Assembly (NCBI GenBank): GCA_002786065.1
Contig: NHNY01000004.1
Location: 558,001-622,000 of the forward strand
DNA: 64,000 nucleotides
Direction: 5' to 3'
From: Microcyclospora pomicola
Taxonomy: Eukaryota > Ascomycota > Dothideomycetes > Capnodiales
This document shows positions 31,726 to 42,560 of the stretch, piece after piece. Position 1 is the stretch's first letter. The number at the start of each line of letters is the position of its first letter. A model generated the notes under the pieces. That model was not told the DNA's origin and made no database searches. It was given only the letters and a program-made list of their open reading frames with translations. Both the position numbers and the translations under genes were made by a program.

Positions 31726-33746
31726 GTTCGTAGTACAGACGTTGACTAGCCAAGGGAATCCTTGCGGGAGCAGAGTATGGTTGTGTGAGATGGTAGGAGC
31801 TTGCTTAACTTGGCCTCGATCTTATTGCACGCAACGACACGGGACGCCTGTATCTAGTTGTACATATATCGCTATCATGGAGAGACTCACTACATACCTC
31901 GAGGTGGGAGCAAAAGCTGGAGAAGCTCGGTAATCGGCAGGTGTATTCGGCACTCTAGTTCTATCTGTGGTTCAAGACCCGTCATGTCCAAATACTTGGG
32001 AGCATGAAGCTCTTAAAAACATGTAGTTGCGTGTCAGATCTTCGGTCGCAGGATCATAACCAGCTCTGATAGAAGTATACTGTAGGTAAGTGCAAGGAAC
32101 AGAATCTGTCTCGATTGTATGACTTTCCCCTCACGGAGATATCTTCTACATCCAAGGTCAGAGTCCTGCAGCCATGTATATAGTCCTTCACCATGCTACA
32201 AGGTCAACAATGAATTTAGGTAAGGAAGAACACGACTAATAAGACCTCCATGCACTCGACAGGACTGAGTTTCGGCGACTGGGAGTTTCTCGCTCGACAA
32301 GCCCGCATCTCGACGTAACATGGACAAATCGATGACATCTAGAGACAAATGGTGTCCATATCAAGATCACTCAGATCTCCAATCGCCTACGGCACGGCGC
32401 ATCATAGCCTTTCCTTCGACCAGGCTGCAGTGGTTAACCTCAGTTGAAGCCGTAGTCTCGAAGGTCGAGATGTGAGGAATCTGCTACGCGATGATAAAGG
32501 CGCGGCTACCAAGTGTATATGATAAGACCCAGGCTGAAGGAACGCAACTCCTCCTGCAGACGGTCTCGCTATGATTGTATCACTGTAGATGTAAGTAAGG
32601 TCCACCGCAATTCGCTGAATTGCGTCTCACAAGAACATGGGTGTTGAGGATGGATGAATGCTGCATTCCGAACACAGATAGTAGAACTATGGAAGTATGG
32701 CGATGACCTTGCGGAGACTTGACGTCGCAACATACCTTACCTATCCGAGAAGCATATCTCACCAGAAGAAAGAAGTAGCAAACGTAGCATATGACTTTCA
32801 GGATAGACAGTGCAGGGTGTGTAACATGCTGCACATAGGAAGCCAGCCATGCCACCCCACCCCCACCAGCCGAGAATGATCGGCGTCAGACTGTGGCCGA
32901 GATATTCTATGGATTTGGCGCAGGGTCACGACTTGCATAATTATAAGGTAGGTATCATGCTTCTATCAGGCGAGGGATTGGTGCTTCAAGCGCAGGGACT
33001 AGCTGTTGCGCACTTCGTCAAGGCACGATCGGCGCATCTCGCTTGATGATTCCGAGCGCAACTGTGCTGTCTCGAGGGACCATGTTGACGTGCGGGAGTT
33101 GACGGAGGATGCAGTGTTTCGGTTATATCCACCGCAGTTGAGAACTGATATCACAGTATCGTACGTAGGACGACGATATCGGTACCGGTGGGTTGCTGCG
33201 GTGAACATGGCATATACAATACCGTCCCTCTATATTCGTCCCATCGAGGTGATGTGCATCGTGGATGGAGCGTCGACGAATCACAGATCACACGTGCCGA
33301 CAGCGATTGGATGTCGACGGATCCCTCCGTCACGGCTGCATCTCACCTCCGATGTGAGCACCAGACGGAGGCATCCTCGACGAGCCAGCACGACATCCCT
33401 CGCGACCTCGTGGGCGCAATGCGAATCCTCAGTCTCTCTCGCGACACCGCACATGATCCTGTCGCGCCCGGTAGCGTGTGACCGGGAAATCATCCTCGCC
33501 GTCGTCCTCCTCGTTATAATCCGCTGGCCGCCCGTCTTGAATCGTGTTCACATTCCTATCTCCCTTGCTTTGCGATCACATCTCCCAGCGAATCCTCCCG
33601 CCGTGGCGCCTTGTCACTCACATCATCTTGCGCCTGATCGATATCCCACCACGGAGAATGCTGTAGATTTGACCAGCCCTGGGTGACTTGACTGACTTCG
33701 CCACCAACTTCTCCTTGACACATATCGACGCTGCTCTTCACACATC
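31726..33746. other. Two-kilobase divergent intergenic region
   Basis: About 2.0 kb between the divergent flavin-reductase-like and glycosyltransferase genes. The longest frame (33006-33686, 226 codons, very Arg/His-rich) shows no family-like motif and I do not call it. The last 100 bases look like a pyrimidine-rich 5' leader of the glycosyltransferase gene. Confidence 0.55.
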
Positions 33747-35402
33747 ATGAGCGTCGCACACACTGCCCAGCTTCACCGTCAGGTCGCGCCGCCGCGCGCC
33801 GAGTTCCCAGCCGAGCTCGTGGGGAAGAAAGTCTTACTTGCCACCGAGTCGCTAGGTCCGGTCAACGGCGTCAGCAGGACCACGCAGAGCCTGGTTGACT
33901 ACCTCCGGAGCAATGGAGTTCATGTGGCGACTTGCGCCCCTTACTACAAGGGCCAGCCCATCAACATCGTCGAGTCCAAACCAGAACGACAGCCCATTGT
34001 GAACCCGGAGTGGGTTCGCTCCATCGAGGCTAAGTCTGCTGCTCTTGGCTCTCGCGCCATCGGTGGCGCGTGGACGTGGCACTTTGATCGTGAGGAAGCC
34101 AGCAAGCAAGAAACTCAGCTCCTTCTCCCCTCCCAGGCCCGCCAGAAGAACTTGCCTGTCATCCGACGCACGAAAAGCGAGGATGCGCGCAAGAAGTTCG
34201 AGGCCGCCCGGATGGCTCGTGAGAACCCCGAATTCCGCCTCTCAGGCTACCCGTTGCCTTACAACCCAGATCTGACGGTCGCCTACCCGTTCCGTCTTGG
34301 GGTTGTCTACGACAAGACGTTCGGTGCTCCGGATGTCATCTATCTTGCCAGTCCTGCATCAGTCGGCTTCCAATTCCTTGTTCAGCTTCGACAGATGAGC
34401 AACCCTATCCCGACGTTGCTCAACTTCCAGACCGATCTGGCTGCTTACGCCTCGATCCTCTTCCCCGCACCACTTGACCGATATGGCGTGTATCTATTGC
34501 ATATCGTGCAAGGCTTCTTGTTCAAGGCTGCGAGCGTCCAGACCATTTTCTATCCTTCCGCTTATGTGCGCAAATACATGATGAGCACCGGCGCTCCCGA
34601 GGAGCGGATGTACCAACTAGGACGAGGTGTCGACACGCAGTTGTTCAATCCAAAGCATCGCGACGATGCATACCGACGACAGATCGCTCCCAACGGCGAG
34701 ATCATCTTCGCCTGTATCTGCCGAATTGCCCCGGAGAAGGGCTTTGAGTTTCTCGCCCAGGCGGCGCACAAGCTCAAAGAGTCCGGTCTGCAGTACAAAC
34801 TGCTCATCGTTGGTGGCAACAAGAACCCCGCCGTCGAGGATGAAGTGCGCAATTACTTCAAGGGCCTGGAAGACTGTGTGATCTTCACGGGCATGCTTCG
34901 TGGCACCGCACTTGCCCGTGCCTACGCCGCCGCCGATGTCTTCCTTCACTGCTCCATCACCGAGACTTTCGGCCTGGTCGTGCTCGAGTCTATGGCATCT
35001 GGCGTGCCTGTTATCGCCCGCGATGAGGGTGGACCGTCAGAGACCGTCAAACATGGTCTTTCTGGCTACCTCGTTGCGCCACACGACTTGGACACGTTCG
35101 TTGGCTACGCCCGCACCCTTGCCACTGACACAGCTCTCCGCCGAGCCATGATCCAAGCCGCGCGCGCCCAAGCGCTCGACACCACCTGGGACAAGATCAA
35201 CAACCAGGTGGCGGTCCAGCTAGCCGCAACGCTTCGCGCGTTCCCACCAAAGTCGTCCGCGCAGAAGTCCGCCGATGGCTATTACGGCTCCTGGTCGAAC
35301 ACGATCGGCGTGTACTTCGCTGTCGGCATCGTGTGGATCTTCTGGTTCATCGCGGTCATTCCCATGCTGTTGTGCGGCTTCGTCCATGGCCTTTTCAAGT
35401 AG
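33747..35402 (+). CDS. Family 4 glycosyltransferase with C-terminal membrane anchor
   Basis: Retaining GT-B glycosyltransferase, likely using a nucleotide sugar. The intronless protein has 551 residues. The N-terminal domain starts KKVLLATESLGPVNGVSRTTQSLVDYL, with the Gly-rich GPVNG loop. The C-terminal donor domain shows ACICRIAPEKGFEFL, LLIVGGNKNP and the E-x7-E motif ETFGLVVLE beginning at residue 406, then SGVPVIARDEGGPSETV. This resembles bacterial and plant enzymes making glycolipids (mannosyl or sulfoquinovosyl transferases), but donor and acceptor cannot be told. A hydrophobic segment near the end (VYFAVGIVWIFWFIAVIPMLL) should anchor it in a membrane. It has an insertion of about 90 residues near 80-170, with a polar KSEDARKKFEAAR stretch. 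Confidence 0.87.
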   Translation: MSVAHTAQLHRQVAPPRAEFPAELVGKKVLLATESLGPVNGVSRTTQSLVDYLRSNGVHVATCAPYYKGQPINIVESKPERQPIVNPEWVRSIEAKSAALGSRAIGGAWTWHFDREEASKQETQLLLPSQARQKNLPVIRRTKSEDARKKFEAARMARENPEFRLSGYPLPYNPDLTVAYPFRLGVVYDKTFGAPDVIYLASPASVGFQFLVQLRQMSNPIPTLLNFQTDLAAYASILFPAPLDRYGVYLLHIVQGFLFKAASVQTIFYPSAYVRKYMMSTGAPEERMYQLGRGVDTQLFNPKHRDDAYRRQIAPNGEIIFACICRIAPEKGFEFLAQAAHKLKESGLQYKLLIVGGNKNPAVEDEVRNYFKGLEDCVIFTGMLRGTALARAYAAADVFLHCSITETFGLVVLESMASGVPVIARDEGGPSETVKHGLSGYLVAPHDLDTFVGYARTLATDTALRRAMIQAARAQALDTTWDKINNQVAVQLAATLRAFPPKSSAQKSADGYYGSWSNTIGVYFAVGIVWIFWFIAVIPMLLCGFVHGLFK

Positions 35403-37153
35403 CGAAAGATACCCCACTGCATTTCAACTTGAGGTGTTTCCACCTTCTGCGCTGCTTCTATTCATTCTGCTCTCAACGCTGCAGGACGGCTCAGCATGAA
35501 CGAGATGCGATCGAGCGAATCGTCTCCTTGGCATGGCGAATCTTGAGGTCACTTTCCTGGTTCTATTCTTTGGGCATGAGGGGCGTTTGGTGTCTTGTGG
35601 GGCCATCGAACCATGTCTACGATTTCATCATTACCGCATTTCAGATCTGCCTATGGTCCTGCAATCATGGGAAACATTCTTTATTGCACATCCACATTGG
35701 GAGCCTGGTGAGGATACCACCAAGCGATCGGTCAGCCGCGTGTTCACACAAGCTTCAATCGAAAAGGAGCTCTTGGACGGAAGCAAGTTCTCGGTGTGGT
35801 GAGCGTTAGGGATTCCATTCCTATTTACTTTTCACGATGACGATGAGTATGAAGATGAGCCGACACGCCGAAAATGATGACAGATGAGGACGGATGCGGA
35901 CGATCGCAGAAAATGAAACAAATCATGCGGACGTCGACGTTGTGGTCGTCAACCGCTTTCTCACGTCGTACCACACTGACGCACGAGAGACGAAACGAGA
36001 TACATCACGAGAGAAGAATGATATACCCATATGCACAGGCCTTGGTAACTCAACTAACGCCAAAGAATGCCTTGATCACATACACTTCAAGGAGCCGAGA
36101 CGGGAGGTAATGGAAGGGAAAACAGGCCCGTCCTTGATTTTCATCTTCCGAGTCGGGGAAAAGTAAAGTCGGCGAGCAAAGCTGCTTGCGTACCTTACCG
36201 TGTGTAGTGAGTAAGCTTTATGGTCTATTCATCTAGATAAGATAGGTAGCTGAACAATATGTTAAAACCTGAATTTGTTGCTCTCGTGACGAGTCGTGGC
36301 AAGGAGGGTTGCGTAGTATGAGCTTATGTATTATGTGAAGGTGAGCGGGAAGGTCTCTACCGTCCTGCAGAGAGGAGGTTAAATGATGAGATTCATACGA
36401 AAGGTATGCCATGGTAGATCCGCAAAACAAAAGGCTACCAGCTGCGGCGGCCTCGATCGTAGATGCCCGAGTTCCTTCTTCAGTCCATCGTCACGCGTGA
36501 TCAGTGTTCGTCTTGCTCTTGTTCTCCTTGACTGCCTTTCCCACGCTTTCCCGCGAAGTGATAGCATCATCTGGAGAGTGAGTGAGTCCGGATATGCTGG
36601 CGCCCGAGTTTTGCAGAAGGTGCTCGAGTGGGATGTGATAAAAATACGTTCTCGAGGGTTGAGCATATATTTTCGTGACTCTGTGACTTTGTGGCCTTGA
36701 CGGTGGTGTGGCATGCACGGCTATCCGAGCTGAAGAGGATGTTCGTTGTCTGGTCCGCTACGTCTTGTCCGATTGGCCATGAGTCTGTCAAGAGAACTCA
36801 GGATTCAAAGTGGTGAGGTTTCTGGCGCATTGCATCGGGACTCGAGGCGCTGGCATGTTTTGAGACAGCCCTGCTGCCGGTCGATCAGTAGCACGGACGG
36901 AGCAGAAGACCTCGAAACTGAATGGGCGTCGTTCCGGCTTGCTTCGTTGATCTGCACAGGTCAGAGGCTGCACGGAAAGAGTGCAGGCTGAGACATATGT
37001 GTTTTCTTGGCTTATAAGCGGCATGAAGCCAGAGTGTGCCGCTAAAAGCACTCCGTGCTGGTGGCCTGACAGAATTTTAACATGCGATGGCTGCGGAGAG
37101 CACCTTGATAGTATGCCCATGTGGGACATATGCACGTCATGGCACCATCAGTC
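35403..37153. other. Convergent intergenic region (glycosyltransferase / BET5)
   Basis: About 1.75 kb between convergent stop codons, long for two 3' UTRs. All frames are short or lack family-like content. Either a noncoding RNA gene or a decayed gene could be here, but I see nothing that identifies one. Confidence 0.5.
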
Positions 37154-37763
37154 TTATTGCTGAGGAGCGAAGATGGAGGCCTGCCAGAAACAACAAGTTA
37201 GGTCGAATCCAATGGCTGCAGATAGTCTCGCAATAAGTCTTACCATGAAACTCTCCAACCCGCCCTCGAACAGCTCGTTCGCCACCCCAACACCTCGCGG
37301 ATGCTCAATCGGCACCAACGGGCTCTTCACGACATACTCCACGTACAGCGTCGCCCAGATCTGATGCAGCACCGTCCGCATGTTGCCCACCCGCGTGTCC
37401 GTGAGCAGGATGAACTTCAGCTGGGTGGGCGTCTCGAAGAAATGGAGCTTGTACTCGCCGGTTCGGTAGGACAGGAACTGATCGTCCTGCCCGCCCAGCT
37501 GCCGCACCATGCGACGCAGCGAGAAGATGGTGCCGAAGATCAGTTTCGCGTCGTCTTCGGCCTTGTTGGACCGACGGGCTGCGGTGGAGCCATTGCTGTT
37601 GGTCGTGGTGTTGGAATTGCGCTGGTAGGCAGGCGCAAGATCAACCCAGCGTTTCGAGTAGATGCATTCGGCTGGAGTTTGTTAGCGGAGGAGCTGGCGA
37701 CTGGGTAACTGAGGCATGTCAATTACTATGGCGGTCGAAGATGTAGAAGGCGTACAGCGACAT
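37154..37763 (-). CDS. BET5: TRAPP complex subunit BET5 (TRAPPC1)
   Basis: Core longin-fold subunit of the TRAPP complexes that activate Rab GTPase Ypt1 and tether vesicles at the Golgi. Exons 37763-37727, 37671-37244 and 37180-37154 give 163 residues. The start MSLYAFYIFDRH followed by TECIYSKRWV is typical of Bet5. Next come a short Asn/Ser-rich insert (SNTTTNSNGS), then IFGTIFSLRRMVRQLGGQDD, FLSYRTGEYKLHFFETPTQLKFILLTD and LYVEYVVKSPLVP. The last exon adds only eight codons (ASIFAPQQ); the 63-base intron before it has a CCTAACTT branch site. Retaining that intron would instead extend the tail to 22 other residues. It is divergent from the kinase gene with a 419-base spacer. Confidence 0.93.
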
Positions 37764-38182
37764 GTTGGAGACGTGGACGATGTCGCAGGTAGCGATGAAG
37801 GTGAACACGGATGTTTCGTCTGTGCCGGCTGAAACTACCTAGCTCGTCCCTGCAATGAAGGAGTAATAGAAGTTGACTTGGTTCTGCAGGGGCGAAAGTT
37901 GGCCGTCGGGGTGAAGTGTAATGACAGACAGAAATTAGGGATCGCCGTCAGCCTTACGGCGACACATGGTTCGCCAGCGCAAACTACGGCTCCTGCACGG
38001 TCGAGCTAGAGCTACAGACTCCAGCCGTGCACTGCAGTCTGCCTCGCACAGCTTTCACTATCGTCCACTATCGCACTTCACCCAACACCTGGGCGCCGTT
38101 GTTCCCTTCGCTATGCCTCCGACATGATACCTGAACATCCGTATCGACCTACCTAACCTACCGTCTTTTCCGAATTACAGTC
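37764..38182. other. Divergent promoter region (BET5 / CaMKK-like kinase)
   Basis: A 419-base spacer between divergent start codons. No gene or strong repeat seen. Confidence 0.6.
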
Positions 38183-40560
38183 ATGGCCGACAAATCTCAG
38201 ACCCCACCACCCCTCCATAACCATCCCCGCGCTGCATCAGCAGACGAGGCTGGCGACCTGTTCACGGCCCACCACGGGATTGAGATCAACGTACCCGACG
38301 ATGGCGTGCACCGACCTGCAGCTGTGAGGCATTTGTACATCTCCCACACCACGAGCGCATGGCATTGTCTGAGGAAGGGTCGTTGCTAAGACGTTGCATT
38401 CCTCAGGTCCTCACCTGCATATGAGAGTCCTATCCGGCATCATCGACGAGTGCCCTCGAAAACGAAAGCTGTTAAAGAGACCCTCGATGCTCGTTCTCAC
38501 TACGGCAGCGAAGATGACGGAGGCTCCATCCATCGCATCAATCAGTACATCATCAAACAAGAGATTGGACGAGGCAGTTTTGGCGCCGTACACCTTGCCC
38601 TCGACCAATTTGGCAATGAATTTGTGAGATGATCTTATCCGGCCGCAAAGTGACGCGCTTAGGGCACGGCTGACAGGAGAGCTGTGGTAGGCTGTCAAAG
38701 AGTTCTCCAAGTCGCGTCTGCGAAAACGTGCACAGTCGAATTTGCTCCGGAGGCCGACACCAGGGAGACGACCTGGTCATTTGGCTGCGATTGGATTCAA
38801 CTCACCACTCCACCGACAAGTCTCATCTGATCGATTGAGGGAAGGCGAAAGTAACAACTCGCTTAGTCTGATCAAGGAAGAAATTGCCATCATGAAGAAA
38901 CTCGACCATCACAATCTTGTCTCGCTGATCGAAGTCCTCGATGATCCACATGAAGACTCTCTCTATGTCGTGCTGGAGATGTGCAAGAAAGGTGTGGTCA
39001 TGAAAGTTGGTCTGGACGAACGCGCCGAGCCATATCCGGAGGAAGCATGCCGATGTTGGTTCCGTGACATGATTCTCGGGATCGAGTATTTGCATGCTCA
39101 AGGGATTATCCATCGTGACATCAAGCCAGACAATTGCCTGATCACCGATGATGACGTGCTGAAGATTGTGGACTTCGGCGTCAGTGAGATGTTCGAAAAG
39201 AAATCCGACATGTCTACAGCGAAGTCTGCTGGAAGTCCGGCGTTCATGCCGCCAGAATTGTGTGTTGCCAAACATGGTCCAGTCAGTGGCCGAGCCGCTG
39301 ATATCTGGAGTATGGGAGTGACGCTGTATTGCCTCCGATATGGAACCATTCCGTTTCAGCACAGCGGAATGCTTGAATTATATGAAAGTATACGCAACGA
39401 TCCGCTACATCTGGAGGAGGAGAAGGTCCAGGACTTCGCAGATCTCATGCACGCCATGCTGGAGAAGGACCCGGACAAGCGCATCACGATGGACAAGCTA
39501 AGGGTACGTGTGGAAATGCGTTCTCTCCAGCATACGCACAGCTGACGCAGACTAGGAACATCCTTGGGTGACAAAAAACGGTGCTGATCCTTTGTTATCC
39601 TCCGACGAGAATTGTGCAGACATTATTGGCCCAGCCACAGAGGCAGAGCTTCAAAATGCAATCACTGGCAATATGTCAAACCTGCTCGCTGTCATGAAGG
39701 CCGTGAAACGATTCAAAAATTTACTGCTTAGAAAACGACCTCAGTTCATGGACAGCATGTTTGGCAGAGAAATGAGGCTCGTGGCGCCGCCAGTAGCATT
39801 GCGAAGCAAAAGTCAGAAGAATGACGATCGTATCCCTATCAATCGCGCTCTCGTCACAGAAGGTGTACATCAAGATCCTGCCCTCAACGACGAGCTCCGC
39901 AAGCCTGCGGGACAGCCCAACAAACTCGCCCATGTAACAGATGGCGAACCCTCACATTCCAACGATCAACCATGTCCCAGTGACGAGACACCAGCACACC
40001 ACAAGCAACGAGAAGAGTCTTCTCATCACCATCCCTTCACGGGCGCTTCGCCAACGAGCTTGGACAATCACCGTCGTCCTGTGAACTCCGAAAACCGCAC
40101 AGGCACATTTTCGCTAGATCAACACGCCAAAGGCCAGGCACATGATCCGCTGCTGGATACTCTCTTCTTGGACGTAGGCTCAGGCGTGCATGATGACCGG
40201 GAGGAGGTCAGTAAAACTGACGAACATCATATCGTGAGCGAGTCCCCGCCTGGCATCGATGAGAACATCTATGAGCTAGCCTATCAGGAGGAGATGAAGC
40301 GGATACTGAGCACACGTGGCGAAGATGTTCCAATGTACCTCACTCGACGGGTGGAACATTTGCACGACCTTCGAGCACACAGTAATATCATCGACAAAGC
40401 AGCAAGCACCAGCGCTGGTGATGCGAGGAGCAAGTTTGCCGATGCTCTTGGTGGTAGCAGCAATTCATCTTCTCAGCCAAGGGGTGGTGGACTCGCTAAT
40501 CTGATCAGGCAAGCACAAGATGCCAATCAGAAAGATCAGAAAAACAATGAAGAGGGATGA
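38183..40560 (+). CDS. CaMKK-type serine/threonine kinase (Sak1/Ssp1-like)
   Basis: Upstream kinase of the type that phosphorylates the Snf1/AMPK activation loop (yeast Sak1, Tos3, Elm1; fission yeast Ssp1; animal CaMKK). Exons 38183-38334, 38407-38623, 38691-39503 and 39556-40560 give 728 residues. I used donor GTACAT at 38335 because it keeps frame with SSPAYESPIRHH; the stronger-looking GTGAGG 12 bases upstream would need another acceptor. Kinase motifs: glycine loop IGRGSFGAV (about 104), AVKEF lysine, HRDIKPDN (about 263), DFGVSE, and the activation loop KSAGSPAFMPPEL. An insert between AVKEF and IKEEIAIMKKL carries a basic Arg/Pro segment, as in CaMKKs. The C-terminal 300 residues are variable apart from FKNLLLRKRP, a possible autoregulatory site. 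Confidence 0.9.
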
Positions 40561-41438
40561 GACCACGTCTTGAGACTGAATGTAGACACACTTACGGTCA
40601 AATTCGGAGAAGCAACATCAGTGGTAGACATGGCAGTGCTTCCTGGTGGGACTCAAAACATGTCAGACCTGATGCTGCGAACATGGAATCGGACCTAGTA
40701 TACACGGATCTCGTCCCGGTACATATAGCGCAGGCCGCTATCGCCATTCATTGATCGACAGCTTCACCTTCCTCGGTACACAAGCTTTCCTTTCTACGTT
40801 CTCGATGATAAGAAATCCTCCTTCAACTCTCTGCTCTGTCGTACGGATGGTGAAGTCCGAAGAAACACAGGTCATGCAGACTAGAAGTCTCGATGAAGGC
40901 TAAGATACACGAGAAAATACGCCGGTTCGATTTCCGGGGGTGGATGCCAGACCTGAACCTGTAGAAAGTAACATATATAGGTAGAGAAGCAACACTTTTG
41001 CCGTCAGAGGAACGCACGGGTATACAGATGCAATGAAGACCTGTTGTCTCTCACCAGGACTCCAACGCTCGTAGATGTCTGATCATCACTGGGCTGTAAT
41101 TTGCCCACTGATGCTTGCACAGACCGATACCTCATCTTCACAAGCGCAGGTGCAGTGAGCAGCAGGATTTAATTGAAAGCGTACATCGCTGATCTCTAAT
41201 GGATGCCGGTCTACTGCTCCGGACTTCCTTCTCACTCCGTCATACTTTCTTTTTATCTAACATCATTTCGATGTGCAAAAGCTCCCTGAAACTTGAAAGT
41301 GTCGAAAATGTGACCAAAAAGAGGATTCGAATCAACACGACTGCTAGAAATACAGCAACTCGCATTTACGTCTGCACCTTTACCATGCCCGCCTCGCCAT
41401 GCACACCACCCTTTGCTGCCGATGAAGAGATATATAGT
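40561..41438. other. Convergent intergenic region (kinase / conserved unknown)
   Basis: About 880 bases between convergent stop codons. No gene recognised. A GGTTCGATTTCC stretch near 40924 resembles a tRNA B box but has no matching cloverleaf. Confidence 0.55.
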
Positions 41439-42560
41439 TCAATGCTGCCCAAATCGCGGCACATTCGCATCGGATTTCTGCACCAGCACCACCCACAGCG
41501 TCTTCACGCCCAGCTGCAGCTTGGGCGCCTTCGCCTTGCCCTTGCCTTTGCCTGACTTCCAGCTCGATGTGGAGGTGGACGAGTCCAGTGCGCGAAGATC
41601 AGGCCTGCTCGAGCCGGTGGCTGACGTCTCCGCCGACGCTGTCGCCGCCGCAGCCGCCGCAGCCGCCGCCGTGGGCCCGCTGTCGAGACTAAGCTCGCCG
41701 AGCCACGGACGCAGCGCGTCGAGCTGCTCGTTGGGCTCGCTGTTCTTGCGCTCCTGGATGACGCCGAGGAAGTCCGGGCGCGAGGTGCGGAGGTACTCGG
41801 TGAGCTCGAGGGTGGAGATGAGCATGGCGTGGAGGTCGCGGGCGTGGAACCACTTGCGGTTCGCGGCGGCGAGGTAGACGTCGGCGCGCTGGCGCGGGGT
41901 CTGGGGTTTCTGGACCAGGGCGCCGGGGACCTGCAGGACGGTGCCGACGATCTGCGAGGCGACGCCGACGGGCCAGCGCACAGCGCTGCCCACGATGGCG
42001 AACGGGTTGCCCTTCTTGAGCGACTGGCCGATGTTGCGCAGGTGCGACTCCGTGTGCGAGACCAGGTCCTTGCCCAGGTTCACGTGGATGTCGCTGTAGT
42101 CTTGCGCGATCTTGGTGGCGTGGAAGACGGCGTTTTTGCCCGCGTGGTTGTTCAGGAAGCCGGATAGGGTGGCGAGGAAGTCGAGCCAGGTCGTCGCCGG
42201 GATCCCGTAGCTTAGCAAAATGGGCGGGTAGGCTTGGAGGAATGAGGCTGTTGACGACGGTTCGACCTGAGGCACCGCCAGCGGTCGGTCGATGTGCTTG
42301 CTCTCGGTGTACGCCGGGAGTTCACTGGTGGGGAAAGCAAAGGGATGGTCGACGTCCGGGCCATCTTCCAGATCGTTCAGTGTGGTGTAATCGGGTGTAT
42401 TGAGAGACTCGACATCTGCGACTGAACTATCAACATCATCGTCATCCTCTGCTGGCTTGTGCTCGACGGCGCTGTACGCAGGCGGGGATGCGGTTTGGTC
42501 ATGTAGTCGGTTGGTGCGTTGGCCACTTCCCAGGATATCCGTCTTTTCGGCTACAACCAT
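41439..42560 (-). CDS. Conserved fungal protein of unknown function
   Basis: An intronless frame of 373 codons. I do not recognise a named family. The N-terminal 100 residues are acidic and polar (EDDDDVDSSVADVESL) with SPPAYSAVE and ELPAYTE, which are PPxY-like or PxY sorting-type motifs. The middle (about 110-260) is likely folded and helical: FLQAYPPILLSYGI, TWLDFLATLSGFLNNHAG, VGSAVRWPVGVASQIVGTVLQVPGAL. The last hydrophobic stretch could contact a membrane. A run of ten alanines follows at about 300, then a Lys/Gly-rich KGKGKAKA segment. Codons are strongly G/C-ending, which supports a coding call even without a named family. Confidence 0.7.
   Translation of the reverse strand: MVVAEKTDILGSGQRTNRLHDQTASPPAYSAVEHKPAEDDDDVDSSVADVESLNTPDYTTLNDLEDGPDVDHPFAFPTSELPAYTESKHIDRPLAVPQVEPSSTASFLQAYPPILLSYGIPATTWLDFLATLSGFLNNHAGKNAVFHATKIAQDYSDIHVNLGKDLVSHTESHLRNIGQSLKKGNPFAIVGSAVRWPVGVASQIVGTVLQVPGALVQKPQTPRQRADVYLAAANRKWFHARDLHAMLISTLELTEYLRTSRPDFLGVIQERKNSEPNEQLDALRPWLGELSLDSGPTAAAAAAAAATASAETSATGSSRPDLRALDSSTSTSSWKSGKGKGKAKAPKLQLGVKTLWVVLVQKSDANVPRFGQH

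Noticed and set aside
33006-33686. 226-codon plus-strand frame before the glycosyltransferase gene
   Set aside because: Arg/His-rich, no recognisable motif, no intron or start context to support it; resembles chance openness in noncoding DNA.
40921-40945. GGTTCGATTTCC resembling a tRNA B box
   Set aside because: No acceptor stem, anticodon arm or A box could be matched around it; the T-stem pairing fails beyond four bases.
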